Origin: Microbacterium dauci
Lineage (GTDB): Bacteria; Actinomycetota; Actinomycetes; Actinomycetales; Microbacteriaceae
Length of the DNA stretch: 64,000 bases
Assembly (NCBI RefSeq): GCF_030065535.1
Contig: NZ_JASJND010000002.1
Span: 1-64,000 of the forward strand
Reading direction: 5' to 3'
Shown here: positions 50,718 through 62,946 of the stretch, one piece after another
Layout: the number at the start of each line of letters is the position of its first letter
How positions within the stretch are numbered: position 1 is the first letter of the stretch
Program-made: the position numbers and the translations under genes
Notes under the pieces: generated by a model
Told to the model about the DNA's origin: nothing
Databases searched by the model: none
Seen by the model: the letters and a program-made list of their open reading frames with translations, nothing else

Positions 50718-51545
50718 TCAGCGCCTCGTCCCGACCCGTGCCGCGGCGATGCGGGTCGTCAGCTGGTGCGCGTGTGCGAGGAGCGTCCTCCCGAGCGCGG
50801 GGAGGCGGTCGGGGCCGAAGCGGAACCCGACGCCGGTGAGGCTCAGCGCCCATTCCGGCCGGCCGAGGTGGTCGAACACCGCCGCGCCGAGGCCCCAGCT
50901 CCCCTCCACGATGAGGCCCGGGTTCACCGCGTACCCGCGGTCTCTGGTCTGCGCGAGCCGGGTGCGGAGCGGATCCGCATCGTGGGACGCGCCCCAGGTC
51001 GCCGCGAGCGCCGGATGCCGCCCCAGATACGCGTCCACGTCGGGTTGGGGGAGGAACGCGAGGATCGCGAGGCCCGCCGAGGCCACGCCGAGCGGGAAGC
51101 GCGTGCCCTCGCTCAGCACGAACGAGCGGATGGGGAACGAGCCCTCTTCGCGGAGGAGGCACACGGTCTCATCGCCGCGGCGCACCGAGAAGAAGGCGCT
51201 CTCCTCGGTGCCCTTCGCGAGGCTCCGCACGATGTCGCGGGCGAGCGGCGTGACGTCGTACCGCGCCGCCGCCGATGCGCCCATGAGGAACAGTTCGGGC
51301 CCCGGCATCCATCGAGAGGTGTCCGGGTCCTGATCGACGAGGCCCTCCGCGCGCAGGGCGCTGAGCAGGCGATGTGCCGTCGACCGGGTCAGTCCGGTGG
51401 TCTGCGCCAGTTCCTGGATGCCGCGACCCGTATCGCCGCCGGCGCTCACGAGGCGGAGCAGCGCCGCCGCGCGCGCGATGGCCTGCGCTCCCGGTACCAC
51501 GCTCGTCGTGTCCACATGATGGACACTACGAGCCGCTCGGTCCAC
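50718..51545 (-). CDS. IclR family transcriptional regulator
   Basis: 275 residues from the GTG at 51545, or 265 from the GTG at 51515. N-terminal winged HTH with ELAQTTGLTRSTAHRLLSAL about 44-63; effector-binding GAF-like domain thereafter (FPIRSFVLSEGTRFPLGVASAGLA). Divergent from a CoA-transferase/thiolase operon, which it probably regulates, as PcaR-type IclR proteins do. A palindromic site sits at its own start region. Confidence 0.85.
   Translation of the reverse strand: MDRAARSVHHVDTTSVVPGAQAIARAAALLRLVSAGGDTGRGIQELAQTTGLTRSTAHRLLSALRAEGLVDQDPDTSRWMPGPELFLMGASAAARYDVTPLARDIVRSLAKGTEESAFFSVRRGDETVCLLREEGSFPIRSFVLSEGTRFPLGVASAGLAILAFLPQPDVDAYLGRHPALAATWGASHDADPLRTRLAQTRDRGYAVNPGLIVEGSWGLGAAVFDHLGRPEWALSLTGVGFRFGPDRLPALGRTLLAHAHQLTTRIAAARVGTRR
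51509..51525. promoter_or_regulatory. 17-bp inverted repeat, probable IclR operator
   Basis: TGTCCA-CATGA-TGGACA, perfect 6-bp arms. A second partial copy, GTCCACAT, occurs about 30 bases away toward the CoA-transferase gene (51541-51548). Placement between divergent genes fits autoregulation. Confidence 0.6.
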
Positions 51546-51618
51546 ATCGCAAGCGTCCGCTTGCTCTCGCGCAGCGCGCCGCGCACGCTGAGATCACGAC
51601 ACCACGAAGGAGTGCAGC

Positions 51619-52392
51619 GTGATCGACAAGACCTTCCCCTCGGCAGAAGCGGCCGTCGCGGATATTCCGGACGGGGCATCGCTCGCGGTCGGTGGCTTCG
51701 GACTTTCCGGCAACCCCATCGCCCTCATTCAGGCGTTGCTCGCGCAGGGGACGAGCGACCTCTCGATCGTCTCCAACAATTGCGGCGTGGAGGACTGGGG
51801 GCTGGGCGTGCTCCTGCAGGCCAAGCGGATCCGGAAGATGACCTCGTCGTACGTCGGCGAGAACAAGGAGTTCGAACGCCAGTTCCTCTCCGGCGAACTG
51901 GAGCTCGAACTTACGCCCCAGGGGACGCTGGCTGAGAAGCTCCGCGCCGGCGGCGCAGGCATCGCCGCGTTCTTCACGCAGACCGGCGTCGGCACCCAGG
52001 TCGCCGAGGGCGGGCTGCCACGCCGGTACGACGGCGCCGGGGGCATCGCCGTCGCGTCGCCCGCGAAGGACGTGCGCACCTTCGACGTCGGCGGACGCAC
52101 GGGTGACTACGTTCTCGAGGAGGCCATCGTCACCGACTTCGCCCTCGTCCACGCACGCCGCGGCGACCGGCACGGCAACCTCGTCTTCAACAAGGCGGCA
52201 CGCAACTTCAACCCGCTCGCCGCGATGGCGGGCCGGGTGTGCATCGCCCAGGTCGAGGAGCTCGTCGAGCCCGGCGAGCTCGACCCCGATCAGGTCCATC
52301 TACCCGGCGTCTTCGTCCACCGCATCGTGGAAGTCGGCACCGGGATCGAGAAGCGCGTCGAGCGCCGCACCGTCGCGAACGAAGGAGTCTGA
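51619..52392 (+). CDS. 3-oxoacid CoA-transferase subunit A
   Basis: 257 residues, family I CoA-transferase alpha subunit. Features: [10 protein letters not shown] (glycine loop near 27-36), the [26 protein letters not shown] segment, and [10 protein letters not shown]. With subunit B it moves CoA from succinyl-CoA to acetoacetate or 3-oxoadipate. GTG start after GAAGGAG. First gene of a three-gene operon. Confidence 0.9.
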   Translation: MIDKTFPSAEAAVADIPDGASLAVGGFGLSGNPIALIQALLAQGTSDLSIVSNNCGVEDWGLGVLLQAKRIRKMTSSYVGENKEFERQFLSGELELELTPQGTLAEKLRAGGAGIAAFFTQTGVGTQVAEGGLPRRYDGAGGIAVASPAKDVRTFDVGGRTGDYVLEEAIVTDFALVHARRGDRHGNLVFNKAARNFNPLAAMAGRVCIAQVEELVEPGELDPDQVHLPGVFVHRIVEVGTGIEKRVERRTVANEGV

Positions 52393-52393
52393 C

Positions 52394-53041
52394 ATGGTGT
52401 TGTCCCGCACGGAATTGGCCGCGCGTGCGGCCGCGGAGCTCACCGACGGTTCGTACGTCAACCTCGGTATCGGGCTCCCGACCCTCGTCCCCAACTACAT
52501 CCCCGAGGGCGTCACCGTCGTCCTGCAGTCCGAGAACGGCATCCTCGGCGTCGGTCCGTACCCCGAGGCATCCGCCGTCGATCCCGACCTCATCAACGCG
52601 GGCAAAGAGACGGTCACGACCCTCCCGGGTTCTGCCTTCTTCGACTCCGCGACGAGCTTCGGCATGATCCGCGGCGGCAAGATCGACGCCGCGATCCTCG
52701 GCGCGATGCAGGTCTCGGCGACCGGCGACCTCGCGAACTGGATGATCCCCGGAAAGATGGTCAAGGGACCAGGCGGAGCGATGGACCTCGTGCACGGCGC
52801 TGCGAAGGTGATCGTCCTCATGGAGCACGTCGCGCGCGACGGTTCCCCGAAGATCGTGGCGGACTGCACCCTGCCGCTCACGGGGCGAGGCGTGGTCGAC
52901 CGCATCATCAGCGACATGGCGGTCATCGACGTCACCCCCGGCGGACTCGTCCTCGTCGAGACGGCCCCCGGCATCTCGGTGCAAGAGGTCATCGACGCCA
53001 CCGCGGCCCCGCTCACCGTTCGTGAAGGAGTATCGGCATGA
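52394..53041 (+). CDS. 3-oxoacid CoA-transferase subunit B
   Basis: 215 residues, beta subunit with the catalytic glutamate in [11 protein letters not shown] (Glu48 region) and [13 protein letters not shown] before it. ATG one base after the alpha stop; its stop overlaps the thiolase ATG. Alpha plus beta equal the usual ScoAB/PcaIJ sizes. Confidence 0.9.
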   Translation: MVLSRTELAARAAAELTDGSYVNLGIGLPTLVPNYIPEGVTVVLQSENGILGVGPYPEASAVDPDLINAGKETVTTLPGSAFFDSATSFGMIRGGKIDAAILGAMQVSATGDLANWMIPGKMVKGPGGAMDLVHGAAKVIVLMEHVARDGSPKIVADCTLPLTGRGVVDRIISDMAVIDVTPGGLVLVETAPGISVQEVIDATAAPLTVREGVSA

Positions 53042-54219
53042 CCGAAGACATCGTCATCGTGGCAGCGGCACGCACGCCGCAGGGACGCCTCAAGGGTCAG
53101 CTCGCGTCGTTCTCGGCGCCCCAGCTCGGCGCGTTCGCGATCGCGGGTGCGCTCGAGCGCGGCGGTGTCCCCGCCGATGCGGTCGACGCGGTGATCATGG
53201 GTCAGGTGCTGCCGGCCGGTTCGGGGCAGAACCCCGCACGCCAAGCGGCGCTCGGCGCGGGGATCGGCTGGAACGTCCCCGCCAGCTCGGTGAACAAGGT
53301 CTGTCTGTCCGGGCTGACCGCCATCATCGACGCGAAGCGGATGATCGCCTCGGGGGATGCCACGGTCGTCATCGCCGGTGGCATGGAGTCGATGACCCGC
53401 GCCCCGCACCTGCTCATGGGCTCGCGCGACGGCTGGGCCTACGGCTCGGTCGAGGTCATCGACCACATGGCTCACGACGGGCTCACCGACGCCGCGGACC
53501 AGGTCTCGATGGGGACGTCGACGGAGCGGCGCAATCCGGACTTCGGGTTGACCCGCGAGGCGCAGGACCGCGTCGCGGCGCTCTCGCACCAGCGCGCTGC
53601 AGCGGCGGCCGCCGAGGGTGCCTTCGATGCCGAGATCGTGCCGGTCCAGGTGCCGCAGCGGAAGGGCGACCCGGTGGTCGTCATTCGCGACGAGGGGGTG
53701 CGTCCCGACACGACGGAGGACTCCCTTGCGGGGCTGCGCCCCGCGTTCGCGAAGGACGGCACGATCACCGCGGGGAACGCGTCGCAGATCTCGGACGGCG
53801 CGGCCGCTGTCGTGGTCACGACGCGTGCAGAGGCCGAGGCGCAGGGGTGGACGGTGCTCGCGGTCGTCGGCGCAGCCGGGCAGGTCGCCGGTCCCGACAA
53901 TTCGCTCCACGCACAGCCTGCGCGAGCGATCGAGCAGGCGCTGCGACGTCAGGGGATGGATGCCGCATCCCTCGACCTGGTCGAGATCAACGAGGCGTTC
54001 GGTGCGGTCGTCGTGCAATCGCAGCGCGAGCTGGGGGTCGACGAGGCGATCGTGAACATCCACGGTGGCGGGATCGCCCTGGGGCATCCGATCGGTGCTT
54101 CAGGCACCCGACTCGTGGTCCATGCCGTCCATGAGCTCGCGCGTCGGGGCACGGGGGCGGCGGCGGTCGGTCTCTGCGGTGGCGGTGGTCAGGGCGAGGC
54201 GCTCATCTTGACGCGCTGA
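53038..54219 (+). CDS. Acetyl-CoA C-acetyltransferase (thiolase)
   Basis: 393-residue thiolase. Nucleophile Cys in NKVCLSG (residue 89 region), His in [14 protein letters not shown] and the second Cys in GLCGGGGQG. The AtoB-like N-terminus [13 protein letters not shown] suggests acetoacetyl-CoA cleavage, so with the CoA-transferase the operon would use acetoacetate or similar 3-oxoacids. A 3-oxoadipyl-CoA thiolase (PcaF) role is the alternative, but no ring-cleavage genes are near. Confidence 0.9.
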   Translation: MTEDIVIVAAARTPQGRLKGQLASFSAPQLGAFAIAGALERGGVPADAVDAVIMGQVLPAGSGQNPARQAALGAGIGWNVPASSVNKVCLSGLTAIIDAKRMIASGDATVVIAGGMESMTRAPHLLMGSRDGWAYGSVEVIDHMAHDGLTDAADQVSMGTSTERRNPDFGLTREAQDRVAALSHQRAAAAAAEGAFDAEIVPVQVPQRKGDPVVVIRDEGVRPDTTEDSLAGLRPAFAKDGTITAGNASQISDGAAAVVVTTRAEAEAQGWTVLAVVGAAGQVAGPDNSLHAQPARAIEQALRRQGMDAASLDLVEINEAFGAVVVQSQRELGVDEAIVNIHGGGIALGHPIGASGTRLVVHAVHELARRGTGAAAVGLCGGGGQGEALILTR

Positions 54220-54225
54220 TGGAGG

Positions 54226-54480
54226 TCAGCGACGGAGCCGCTCACGGAGCAGGTCGTTACGACGGTCGGCGACGGGCGAGTCGAGCGGGATCATCTTCGC
54301 CCGGGCGGCGCGACGCGTGTCGACGACGCTGCCGATCGCGAGGGCGAGGGTGATGCCCCAACTGAGCCACGCGAGCGCCGTCCGCCAGGTGAACGGCTCA
54401 TCGCTCCGAGCCGACCGGAGGAGCGTGAGCCCGCCGGTGATCGCGGAAAGCAGGCCGGTGCCGAAGACGTACTTGCGCAT
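54226..54480 (-). CDS. Small membrane protein
   Basis: 84 residues, two hydrophobic helices (about 5-22 and 33-51) and a basic C-terminus. Leaderless-type start (TACCGT seven bases upstream). No family recognised. Convergent with the thiolase and divergent from otsA. Confidence 0.65.
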   Translation of the reverse strand: MRKYVFGTGLLSAITGGLTLLRSARSDEPFTWRTALAWLSWGITLALAIGSVVDTRRAARAKMIPLDSPVADRRNDLLRERLRR

Positions 54481-54487
54481 ACCACCC

Positions 54488-54493
54488 ACGGTA
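54488..54493 (-). promoter_or_regulatory. -10 box, leaderless start of small membrane protein
   Basis: TACCGT on the minus strand, seven bases before ATG 54480. Confidence 0.5.
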
Positions 54494-54522
54494 GCGCGCA
54501 GGGTCCGCTCGGGTCGGGTTGT

Positions 54523-54528
54523 TAGCCT
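54523..54528 (+). promoter_or_regulatory. -10 box of otsAB
   Basis: TAGCCT, 25 bases before the otsA TTG, leaving room for the GAGAGG ribosome binding site. Confidence 0.45.
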
Positions 54529-54553
54529 GGGGTTGACACCCGAGAGGAACCCC

Positions 54554-55963
54554 TTGACTGTCGCTGCCGATTTCGTCGTCGTGTCCAACCGTCTTCCCGT
54601 CGATCGCACCGACGACGACGCTGAGCCCTGGCGGAGGTCGCCCGGAGGGCTCGTTACTGCGCTCGACCCGGTGATGCGGTCAGCTGACGGCGCGTGGGTC
54701 GGGTGGGGCGGCAAGGCCGACCTCGACGTGCCACCGTTCGAGTTCGACGGGCTCCGACTCGTCCCGGTGCCGCTGAGTACCGACGAGATCCAGCTCTACT
54801 ACGAGGGCTTCTCGAACGACACGATCTGGCCGCTGTATCACGACGTGATCGCCGCGCCCACGTACCACCGCGCGTGGTGGGACTCCTACGTGAAGGTGAA
54901 CCGCCGGTTCGCAGAGGCCGCGTCCGAACACACCGCAGAGGGCGGCACCGTCTGGGTGCACGACTATCAGCTACAGCTCGTCCCCAAGATGCTCCGCGAG
55001 CTCCGACCCGACCTCACGATCGGATACTTCCACCACATTCCTTTCCCCGCATACGGCATCTACGCGCAGCTCCCGTGGCGACGTCAGGTGCTCGAGGGAC
55101 TCCTCGGTGCCGACGTCATCGGGTTCCAGCGGGTGGCCGACGCCGGAAACTTCGCTCGCGCGGTCCGCCGGCAGCTTGGTTTCGACACGAAAGCCGGCGC
55201 GATCGCGGTTCCCACTGAAGACGGCGGGCGCCGCACCGCGATCGCCCGCGCCTACCCCATCTCGATCGACGTCGCCTCGTACGAGGACCTCGCGCGACGC
55301 CCCGACATCCGCGCGCGTGCCGCCGAGATCCGCGAGAGCCTCGGCGACCGCAAGATTCTGCTCGGTGTGGATCGGCTCGACTACACGAAGGGCATCCGGC
55401 ACCGGTTGAAGGCCTACGGCGAGCTGCTCGCCGACGGGCGGCTCTCGGTGCACGACGTGATCCTCGTGCAGGTCGCGAGCCCGAGCCGGGAGCGTGTCGA
55501 GACGTACAAACAACTCCGCGATGAGATCGAGCTCACCGTCGGCCGCATCAACGGCGACGCGGACGAGCTGGGTTACAGCGCGATCCAGTACCTCCACCAC
55601 TCGTATCCGCGCGAAGAGATGGTGGCGCTCTACCTGGCGGCCGACGCGATGCTGGTCACTGCGCTCCGTGACGGGATGAACCTCGTCGCGAAGGAGTACG
55701 TTGCGAGCCGCGTCGACGGCGGGGGAGCGCTCGTGTTGAGCGAGTTCACCGGCGCCGCGGACGAACTCACGCACGCAATCAAGGTCAATCCGCACGACAT
55801 CGTCGGCCTGAAGGAGGCGATCCTCCAGTCGATCGAGCTTCCCGCACGGGACCTCGATCGGCGGATGCGCGCGCTGCGACGCCGTGTCCGCGAGAACGAC
55901 GTCGCCAAGTGGTCGCAGCGCTTCCTCACCGATCTGTCCGCCGCGCGTCGGGACGGCGCATGA
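54554..55963 (+). CDS. otsA: Trehalose-6-phosphate synthase
   Basis: 469-residue GT20 retaining enzyme joining UDP/GDP-glucose and glucose-6-phosphate. SNRLPV and RRSPGGLVTAL at the N-terminus, WVHDYQLQLVP, GYFHHIPFP, GVDRLDYTKGI, and the nucleotide-sugar motif LRDGMNLVAKEYV are canonical. TTG start at 54554 with AGAGG seven bases upstream; any longer frame overlaps the divergent small gene. Couples to otsB by ATGA overlap. Confidence 0.95.
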   Translation: MTVAADFVVVSNRLPVDRTDDDAEPWRRSPGGLVTALDPVMRSADGAWVGWGGKADLDVPPFEFDGLRLVPVPLSTDEIQLYYEGFSNDTIWPLYHDVIAAPTYHRAWWDSYVKVNRRFAEAASEHTAEGGTVWVHDYQLQLVPKMLRELRPDLTIGYFHHIPFPAYGIYAQLPWRRQVLEGLLGADVIGFQRVADAGNFARAVRRQLGFDTKAGAIAVPTEDGGRRTAIARAYPISIDVASYEDLARRPDIRARAAEIRESLGDRKILLGVDRLDYTKGIRHRLKAYGELLADGRLSVHDVILVQVASPSRERVETYKQLRDEIELTVGRINGDADELGYSAIQYLHHSYPREEMVALYLAADAMLVTALRDGMNLVAKEYVASRVDGGGALVLSEFTGAADELTHAIKVNPHDIVGLKEAILQSIELPARDLDRRMRALRRRVRENDVAKWSQRFLTDLSAARRDGA

Positions 55964-56745
55964 GCGTGACGGTCGCTGACCTCGCCCGCACCGACCACCT
56001 GCTTGTCGCGCTGGACTTCGACGGCACACTCGCGCCGCTTGTGGACGAACCGATGACGGCGCGTGCGACGCCGGCGGCGAAGGCCGCCGTCGCCGCGCTC
56101 CTCGACGCACCCGCGACGACCGTCGCGTTCGTGTCGGGTCGTTCCCTGCACGATCTTCGGGTCATCGGGGAGCACGATGACGCCTCGTCGATCGCGCTCG
56201 CGGGATCGCACGGGGCCGAGTTCTGGCTGCCCGCGGAGCTCGCCGAACACGACGACGCTGCGGGCGCTGCGACCGACGACGAGGCAGCCCTCCGCGACAG
56301 GCTCCGTGCCGAGGCCGAAGCCCTCGCCGCCAATGTCGACGGCGCGTGGATCGAGCCGAAGGCGTTCGGTTTCGCGGTGCACACGCGGACGACGACGGAT
56401 GCCGCGGACGCGGCCACCCTCGGTGACGCCGTCGACGCCCTCGTCGCCGCGGACGCGCCGACGTGGCGTCGCCGCGTCGGGCACGACCTCCGTGAGTACG
56501 CCTTTCGAGATGTCGGGAAGGACGGCGCCGTCGCGCACCTGCGGGATCTCAGCGGCGCGACCGCCGTGGTCTTCGCCGGCGACGACGTCACCGACGAGGA
56601 CGCGCTCCGCTCGCTCGGCGACGCGGACCTCGGCATCCGGGTCGGGGGCGGCGAAACGGCGGCATCCGTCCGCGTCGACGACATCGCCGGACTCGCCGAC
56701 CTGCTCATGACGCTCGCGCACGCCCGGTCCGCATCGCGGCAATAG
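55960..56745 (+). CDS. otsB: Trehalose-6-phosphate phosphatase
   Basis: 261-residue HAD phosphatase. Motif I DFDGTLAPL (Asp19, Asp21), GSHGAEFWL, and motif IV FAGDDVTDEDAL with the metal Asp residues. Releases trehalose from OtsA product. Its stop codon TAG is also the first part of the ilvD -10 box. Confidence 0.94.
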   Translation: MSVTVADLARTDHLLVALDFDGTLAPLVDEPMTARATPAAKAAVAALLDAPATTVAFVSGRSLHDLRVIGEHDDASSIALAGSHGAEFWLPAELAEHDDAAGAATDDEAALRDRLRAEAEALAANVDGAWIEPKAFGFAVHTRTTTDAADAATLGDAVDALVAADAPTWRRRVGHDLREYAFRDVGKDGAVAHLRDLSGATAVVFAGDDVTDEDALRSLGDADLGIRVGGGETAASVRVDDIAGLADLLMTLAHARSASRQ

Positions 56746-56748
56746 ACT
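56743..56748 (+). promoter_or_regulatory. -10 box, leaderless start of ilvD
   Basis: TAGACT, six bases before ATG 56755, overlapping the otsB stop. Confidence 0.6.
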
Positions 56749-56754
56749 TCGAGA

Positions 56755-58461
56755 ATGCCTGCACCGGAAGACACCATCGACATCAAACCCCGCAGCCGCG
56801 CGGTGACGGACGGCATCGAAGCCACCACGTCCCGCGGCATGCTCCGAGCCGTCGGCATGGGCGACGAGGACTGGGACAAGCCCCAGATCGGCATCGCGTC
56901 CAGCTGGAACGAGATCACCCCCTGCAACCTCAGCCTCGACCGCCTCGCGCAGGGCGCCAAGGAAGGCGTCCACTCGGGCGGCGGCTACCCGCTACAGTTC
57001 GGCACCATCTCCGTCTCCGACGGCATCTCGATGGGCCACGAGGGCATGCACTTCTCGCTCGTCTCGCGTGAGGTCATCGCCGACTCGGTCGAAGCGGTCA
57101 TCATGGCCGAGCGCCTCGACGGCACCGTCTTGCTCGCAGGCTGCGACAAGTCGATCCCCGGCATGATGATGGCGAGCGCCCGCCTCGGGCTCTCGAGCGT
57201 CTTCCTTTACGCCGGCTCGACCATGCCGGGATGGGTCAAGCTCAGCGACGGCACCGAGAAGGACGTCACGATCATCGACTCGTTCGAGGGCGTCGGCGCG
57301 TGCCGTGCCGGCAAGATGAGCGAGGCCGACCTCAAGCGCATCGAGTGCGCGATCGTCCCCGGCGAGGGCGCCTGCGGCGGCATGTACACCGCCAATACGA
57401 TGGCGTCGGTCGGCGAGGCGCTGGGACTCAGCCTTCCCGGTTCGGCGGCCCCGCCCGCAGCAGACCGCCGTCGCGACTACTTCGCCCACCGCTCGGGCGA
57501 AGCCGTGGTGAACCTGCTCCGCCAGGGCATCACGACGAAGGACATCCTTACGAAGGAGGCGTTCGAGAACGCGATCGCCCTCGTCATGGCGCTCGGTGGT
57601 TCGACGAACGCGGTGCTCCACCTGCTCGCCATCGCGCGCGAGGCCGAGGTGGACCTCACGCTCCACGACTTCAACCGCATCGGCGACAAGACCCCGCACG
57701 TCGCCGACATGAAGCCGTTCGGCCAGTACGTCATGAACGACGTCGACCGTCACGGCGGCATCCCCGTCGTCATGAAGGCGATGCTCGACGAGGGGCTGCT
57801 CCACGGTGATGCCCTCACCGTGACGGGTAAGACGCTCGCCGAGAACCTGCGCGAGCTCGACCCCGAGCCGATCGACGGCAAGGTCATCCACACGTTCGAC
57901 GACCCGATCCACGCCAGCGGCGGCATCACGATCCTGCACGGCTCGATGGCGCCCGAGGGCGCCGTCGTGAAGACGGCCGGCTTCGACGCCGCTGTCTTCG
58001 AGGGTCCTGCCCGCGTGTTCGAGCGCGAACGTGCCGCGATGGACGCCGTCGCGAACGGCGAGATCGAGCCCGGCTCGGTCATCGTCATCCGTTACGAGGG
58101 CCCCAAGGGCGGACCCGGCATGCGCGAGATGCTCGCGATCACCGCCGCCATCAAGGGCGCGGGGCTCGGAAAAGATGTACTACTCTTGACGGACGGACGA
58201 TTCTCAGGCGGCACAACCGGCCTGTGCATCGGCCACATAGCACCCGAAGCGGTGGACGCAGGTCCCATCGCCTTCGTGCGCGATGGTGATCTGATTCGGG
58301 TCGATATCGCAGCCCGCTCCCTCGACCTACTCGTCGACGAAGCGGAGCTCGCCTCCCGCCGCTCTGGCTGGGAGCCGCTTCCCCCGCGCTATACCCGTGG
58401 CGTGCTGGCCAAGTACTCGAAGCTCGTGCGCTCCGCTGCGGAGGGCGCGACGACGGGCTAG
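56755..58461 (+). CDS. ilvD: Dihydroxy-acid dehydratase
   Basis: 568-residue Fe-S dehydratase, third step of valine/isoleucine synthesis. Cluster cysteines are in [18 protein letters not shown] and [14 protein letters not shown]; the C-terminal [15 protein letters not shown] is also typical. Precedes ilvB by 41 bases. Confidence 0.96.
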   Translation: MPAPEDTIDIKPRSRAVTDGIEATTSRGMLRAVGMGDEDWDKPQIGIASSWNEITPCNLSLDRLAQGAKEGVHSGGGYPLQFGTISVSDGISMGHEGMHFSLVSREVIADSVEAVIMAERLDGTVLLAGCDKSIPGMMMASARLGLSSVFLYAGSTMPGWVKLSDGTEKDVTIIDSFEGVGACRAGKMSEADLKRIECAIVPGEGACGGMYTANTMASVGEALGLSLPGSAAPPAADRRRDYFAHRSGEAVVNLLRQGITTKDILTKEAFENAIALVMALGGSTNAVLHLLAIAREAEVDLTLHDFNRIGDKTPHVADMKPFGQYVMNDVDRHGGIPVVMKAMLDEGLLHGDALTVTGKTLAENLRELDPEPIDGKVIHTFDDPIHASGGITILHGSMAPEGAVVKTAGFDAAVFEGPARVFERERAAMDAVANGEIEPGSVIVIRYEGPKGGPGMREMLAITAAIKGAGLGKDVLLLTDGRFSGGTTGLCIGHIAPEAVDAGPIAFVRDGDLIRVDIAARSLDLLVDEAELASRRSGWEPLPPRYTRGVLAKYSKLVRSAAEGATTG

Positions 58462-58502
58462 GCCCCCACACACCCCGTCATCCATCACGCAGAGGTAACT
58501 CC

Positions 58503-61890
<3,388 letters not shown>

Positions 61891-61957
61891 TCCTCGTGAC
61901 TCTCGGCAGACCCGCCGAGGACGGCTTGCATCGCGCAGCGGTGCGTGAAGCCACGGA

Positions 61958-61987
61958 GGCCCGACCCTGACCAGGGGTCGGGCCTTC
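61958..61987 (+). terminator. Terminator of the ilv operon
   Basis: 10-bp perfect stem GGCCCGACCC/GGGTCGGGCC (61958-61967, 61975-61984) followed by TTC. Confidence 0.75.
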
Positions 61988-61995
61988 GGCGTCGA

Positions 61996-62001
61996 TAGGA
62001 T
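61996..62001 (+). promoter_or_regulatory. -10 box, leaderless start at 62009
   Basis: TAGGAT, seven bases before ATG 62009. Confidence 0.55.
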
Positions 62002-62008
62002 CGAGGGC

Positions 62009-62479
62009 ATGGCATCCGATCCGCATGGCGACGACGACGCGTTCCGCTGGGAAGGCGATGACGCGCCCTCGACACCGGTGAAGAAGTCCGCAGCGACGCC
62101 CGTGGCTCCCGCTGCGGAGCCGCTCGCCGAGGGCTGGCAGGCCGTCGGCAAGGGCAGCGAGACCATCGAGGAGGCGGCGGCGGGGGAGCCCGCGCCGCTC
62201 GGCAACGTCGCGCTCGTGAGCATGGGGCTGCTCGGCGGCATCTACCTGCTCTACACGGTGGGGTGGGTGCTCGGCGGCATCCGCATGTTCGACGCCGGCG
62301 TCTTCCTCGTCCCCGCATACGCGGTCATTCCGGTCGTGTGGGTGGCCATCGGGGCCTGTGCGGTGTGGTTCGGCGCGACGATGCTGCTCACCCGCCACGC
62401 CGCCGTCTGGGTCCGGTTCGTGTGGCTCGTCGCCGGTGTCTTCCTGCTCGTTCCGTGGCCGTTCGTGATGGGAGTCTGA
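62009..62479 (+). CDS. Hypothetical membrane protein
   Basis: 156 residues. Hydrophilic N-terminus about 1-65 rich in Asp, Ala and Pro, then three helices (about 68-88, 98-122, 130-150). No family recognised. Followed three bases later by another small membrane gene; both precede serA. Confidence 0.7.
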   Translation: MASDPHGDDDAFRWEGDDAPSTPVKKSAATPVAPAAEPLAEGWQAVGKGSETIEEAAAGEPAPLGNVALVSMGLLGGIYLLYTVGWVLGGIRMFDAGVFLVPAYAVIPVVWVAIGACAVWFGATMLLTRHAAVWVRFVWLVAGVFLLVPWPFVMGV

Positions 62480-62482
62480 ACC

Positions 62483-62824
62483 GTGTCGGCATCCGTCTCC
62501 TCACGTCCCCGTCCCACCTGGATGACACCGGCCGTCGCCGGCGCGTTCGGGCTGTTCTACGCCTACGCGGTGTGGAGTGCGATCGGCTTCCTGATCGCCC
62601 AGGCCACCTCGGGCAGCGGCCTGAACGGTGCCGGCTGGGCCGTTCTGCTGTTCGCGGTCGTCTTCCCGATCGTGGTCTTCGTCGCCGGTGTCGCGCTGAG
62701 CCGGCGGCGCGCGCTGTGGCAGTTCGCGCTCATTCTCCTGGCCGGGCTCGGGCTCGTTGCGGTGTTCTGGCTGAATATCCTCGCCTACGCGTTCACCTCC
62801 GGGCAGTCGCTCATCGCGGGCTGA
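62483..62824 (+). CDS. Hypothetical membrane protein
   Basis: 113 residues, three hydrophobic helices (about 16-38, 48-68, 77-98). GTG start three bases after the previous stop, so the two are a transcription unit. Function unknown. Confidence 0.7.
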   Translation: MSASVSSRPRPTWMTPAVAGAFGLFYAYAVWSAIGFLIAQATSGSGLNGAGWAVLLFAVVFPIVVFVAGVALSRRRALWQFALILLAGLGLVAVFWLNILAYAFTSGQSLIAG

Positions 62825-62862
62825 CCAGCGTCACACGGTCGGGCGCCCTGCGCTCGGCCCGG

Positions 62863-62868
62863 TAGGCT
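62863..62868 (+). promoter_or_regulatory. -10 box of serA
   Basis: TAGGCT about 80 bases before the serA GTG; the leader carries GAAGG near the start. Confidence 0.45.
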
Positions 62869-62946
62869 GGCGGATGCCGCGTACCGACGTCGGGCCGGGT
62901 GTCTGACATCGTGGCGATCCACCCCCGCGTACCCCGAAGGTCTGCC

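Noticed and set aside
51619..54219. Operon as part of the beta-ketoadipate (pca) pathway
   Set aside because: Not excluded, but no ring-cleavage or lactonase genes are nearby and the thiolase looks more AtoB-like, so acetoacetate-type use is preferred.
54534..54539. TTGACA as a -35 box before otsA
   Set aside because: It is only 15 bases before the TTG start and overlaps the leader with the ribosome binding site; TAGCCT just upstream is a better -10.
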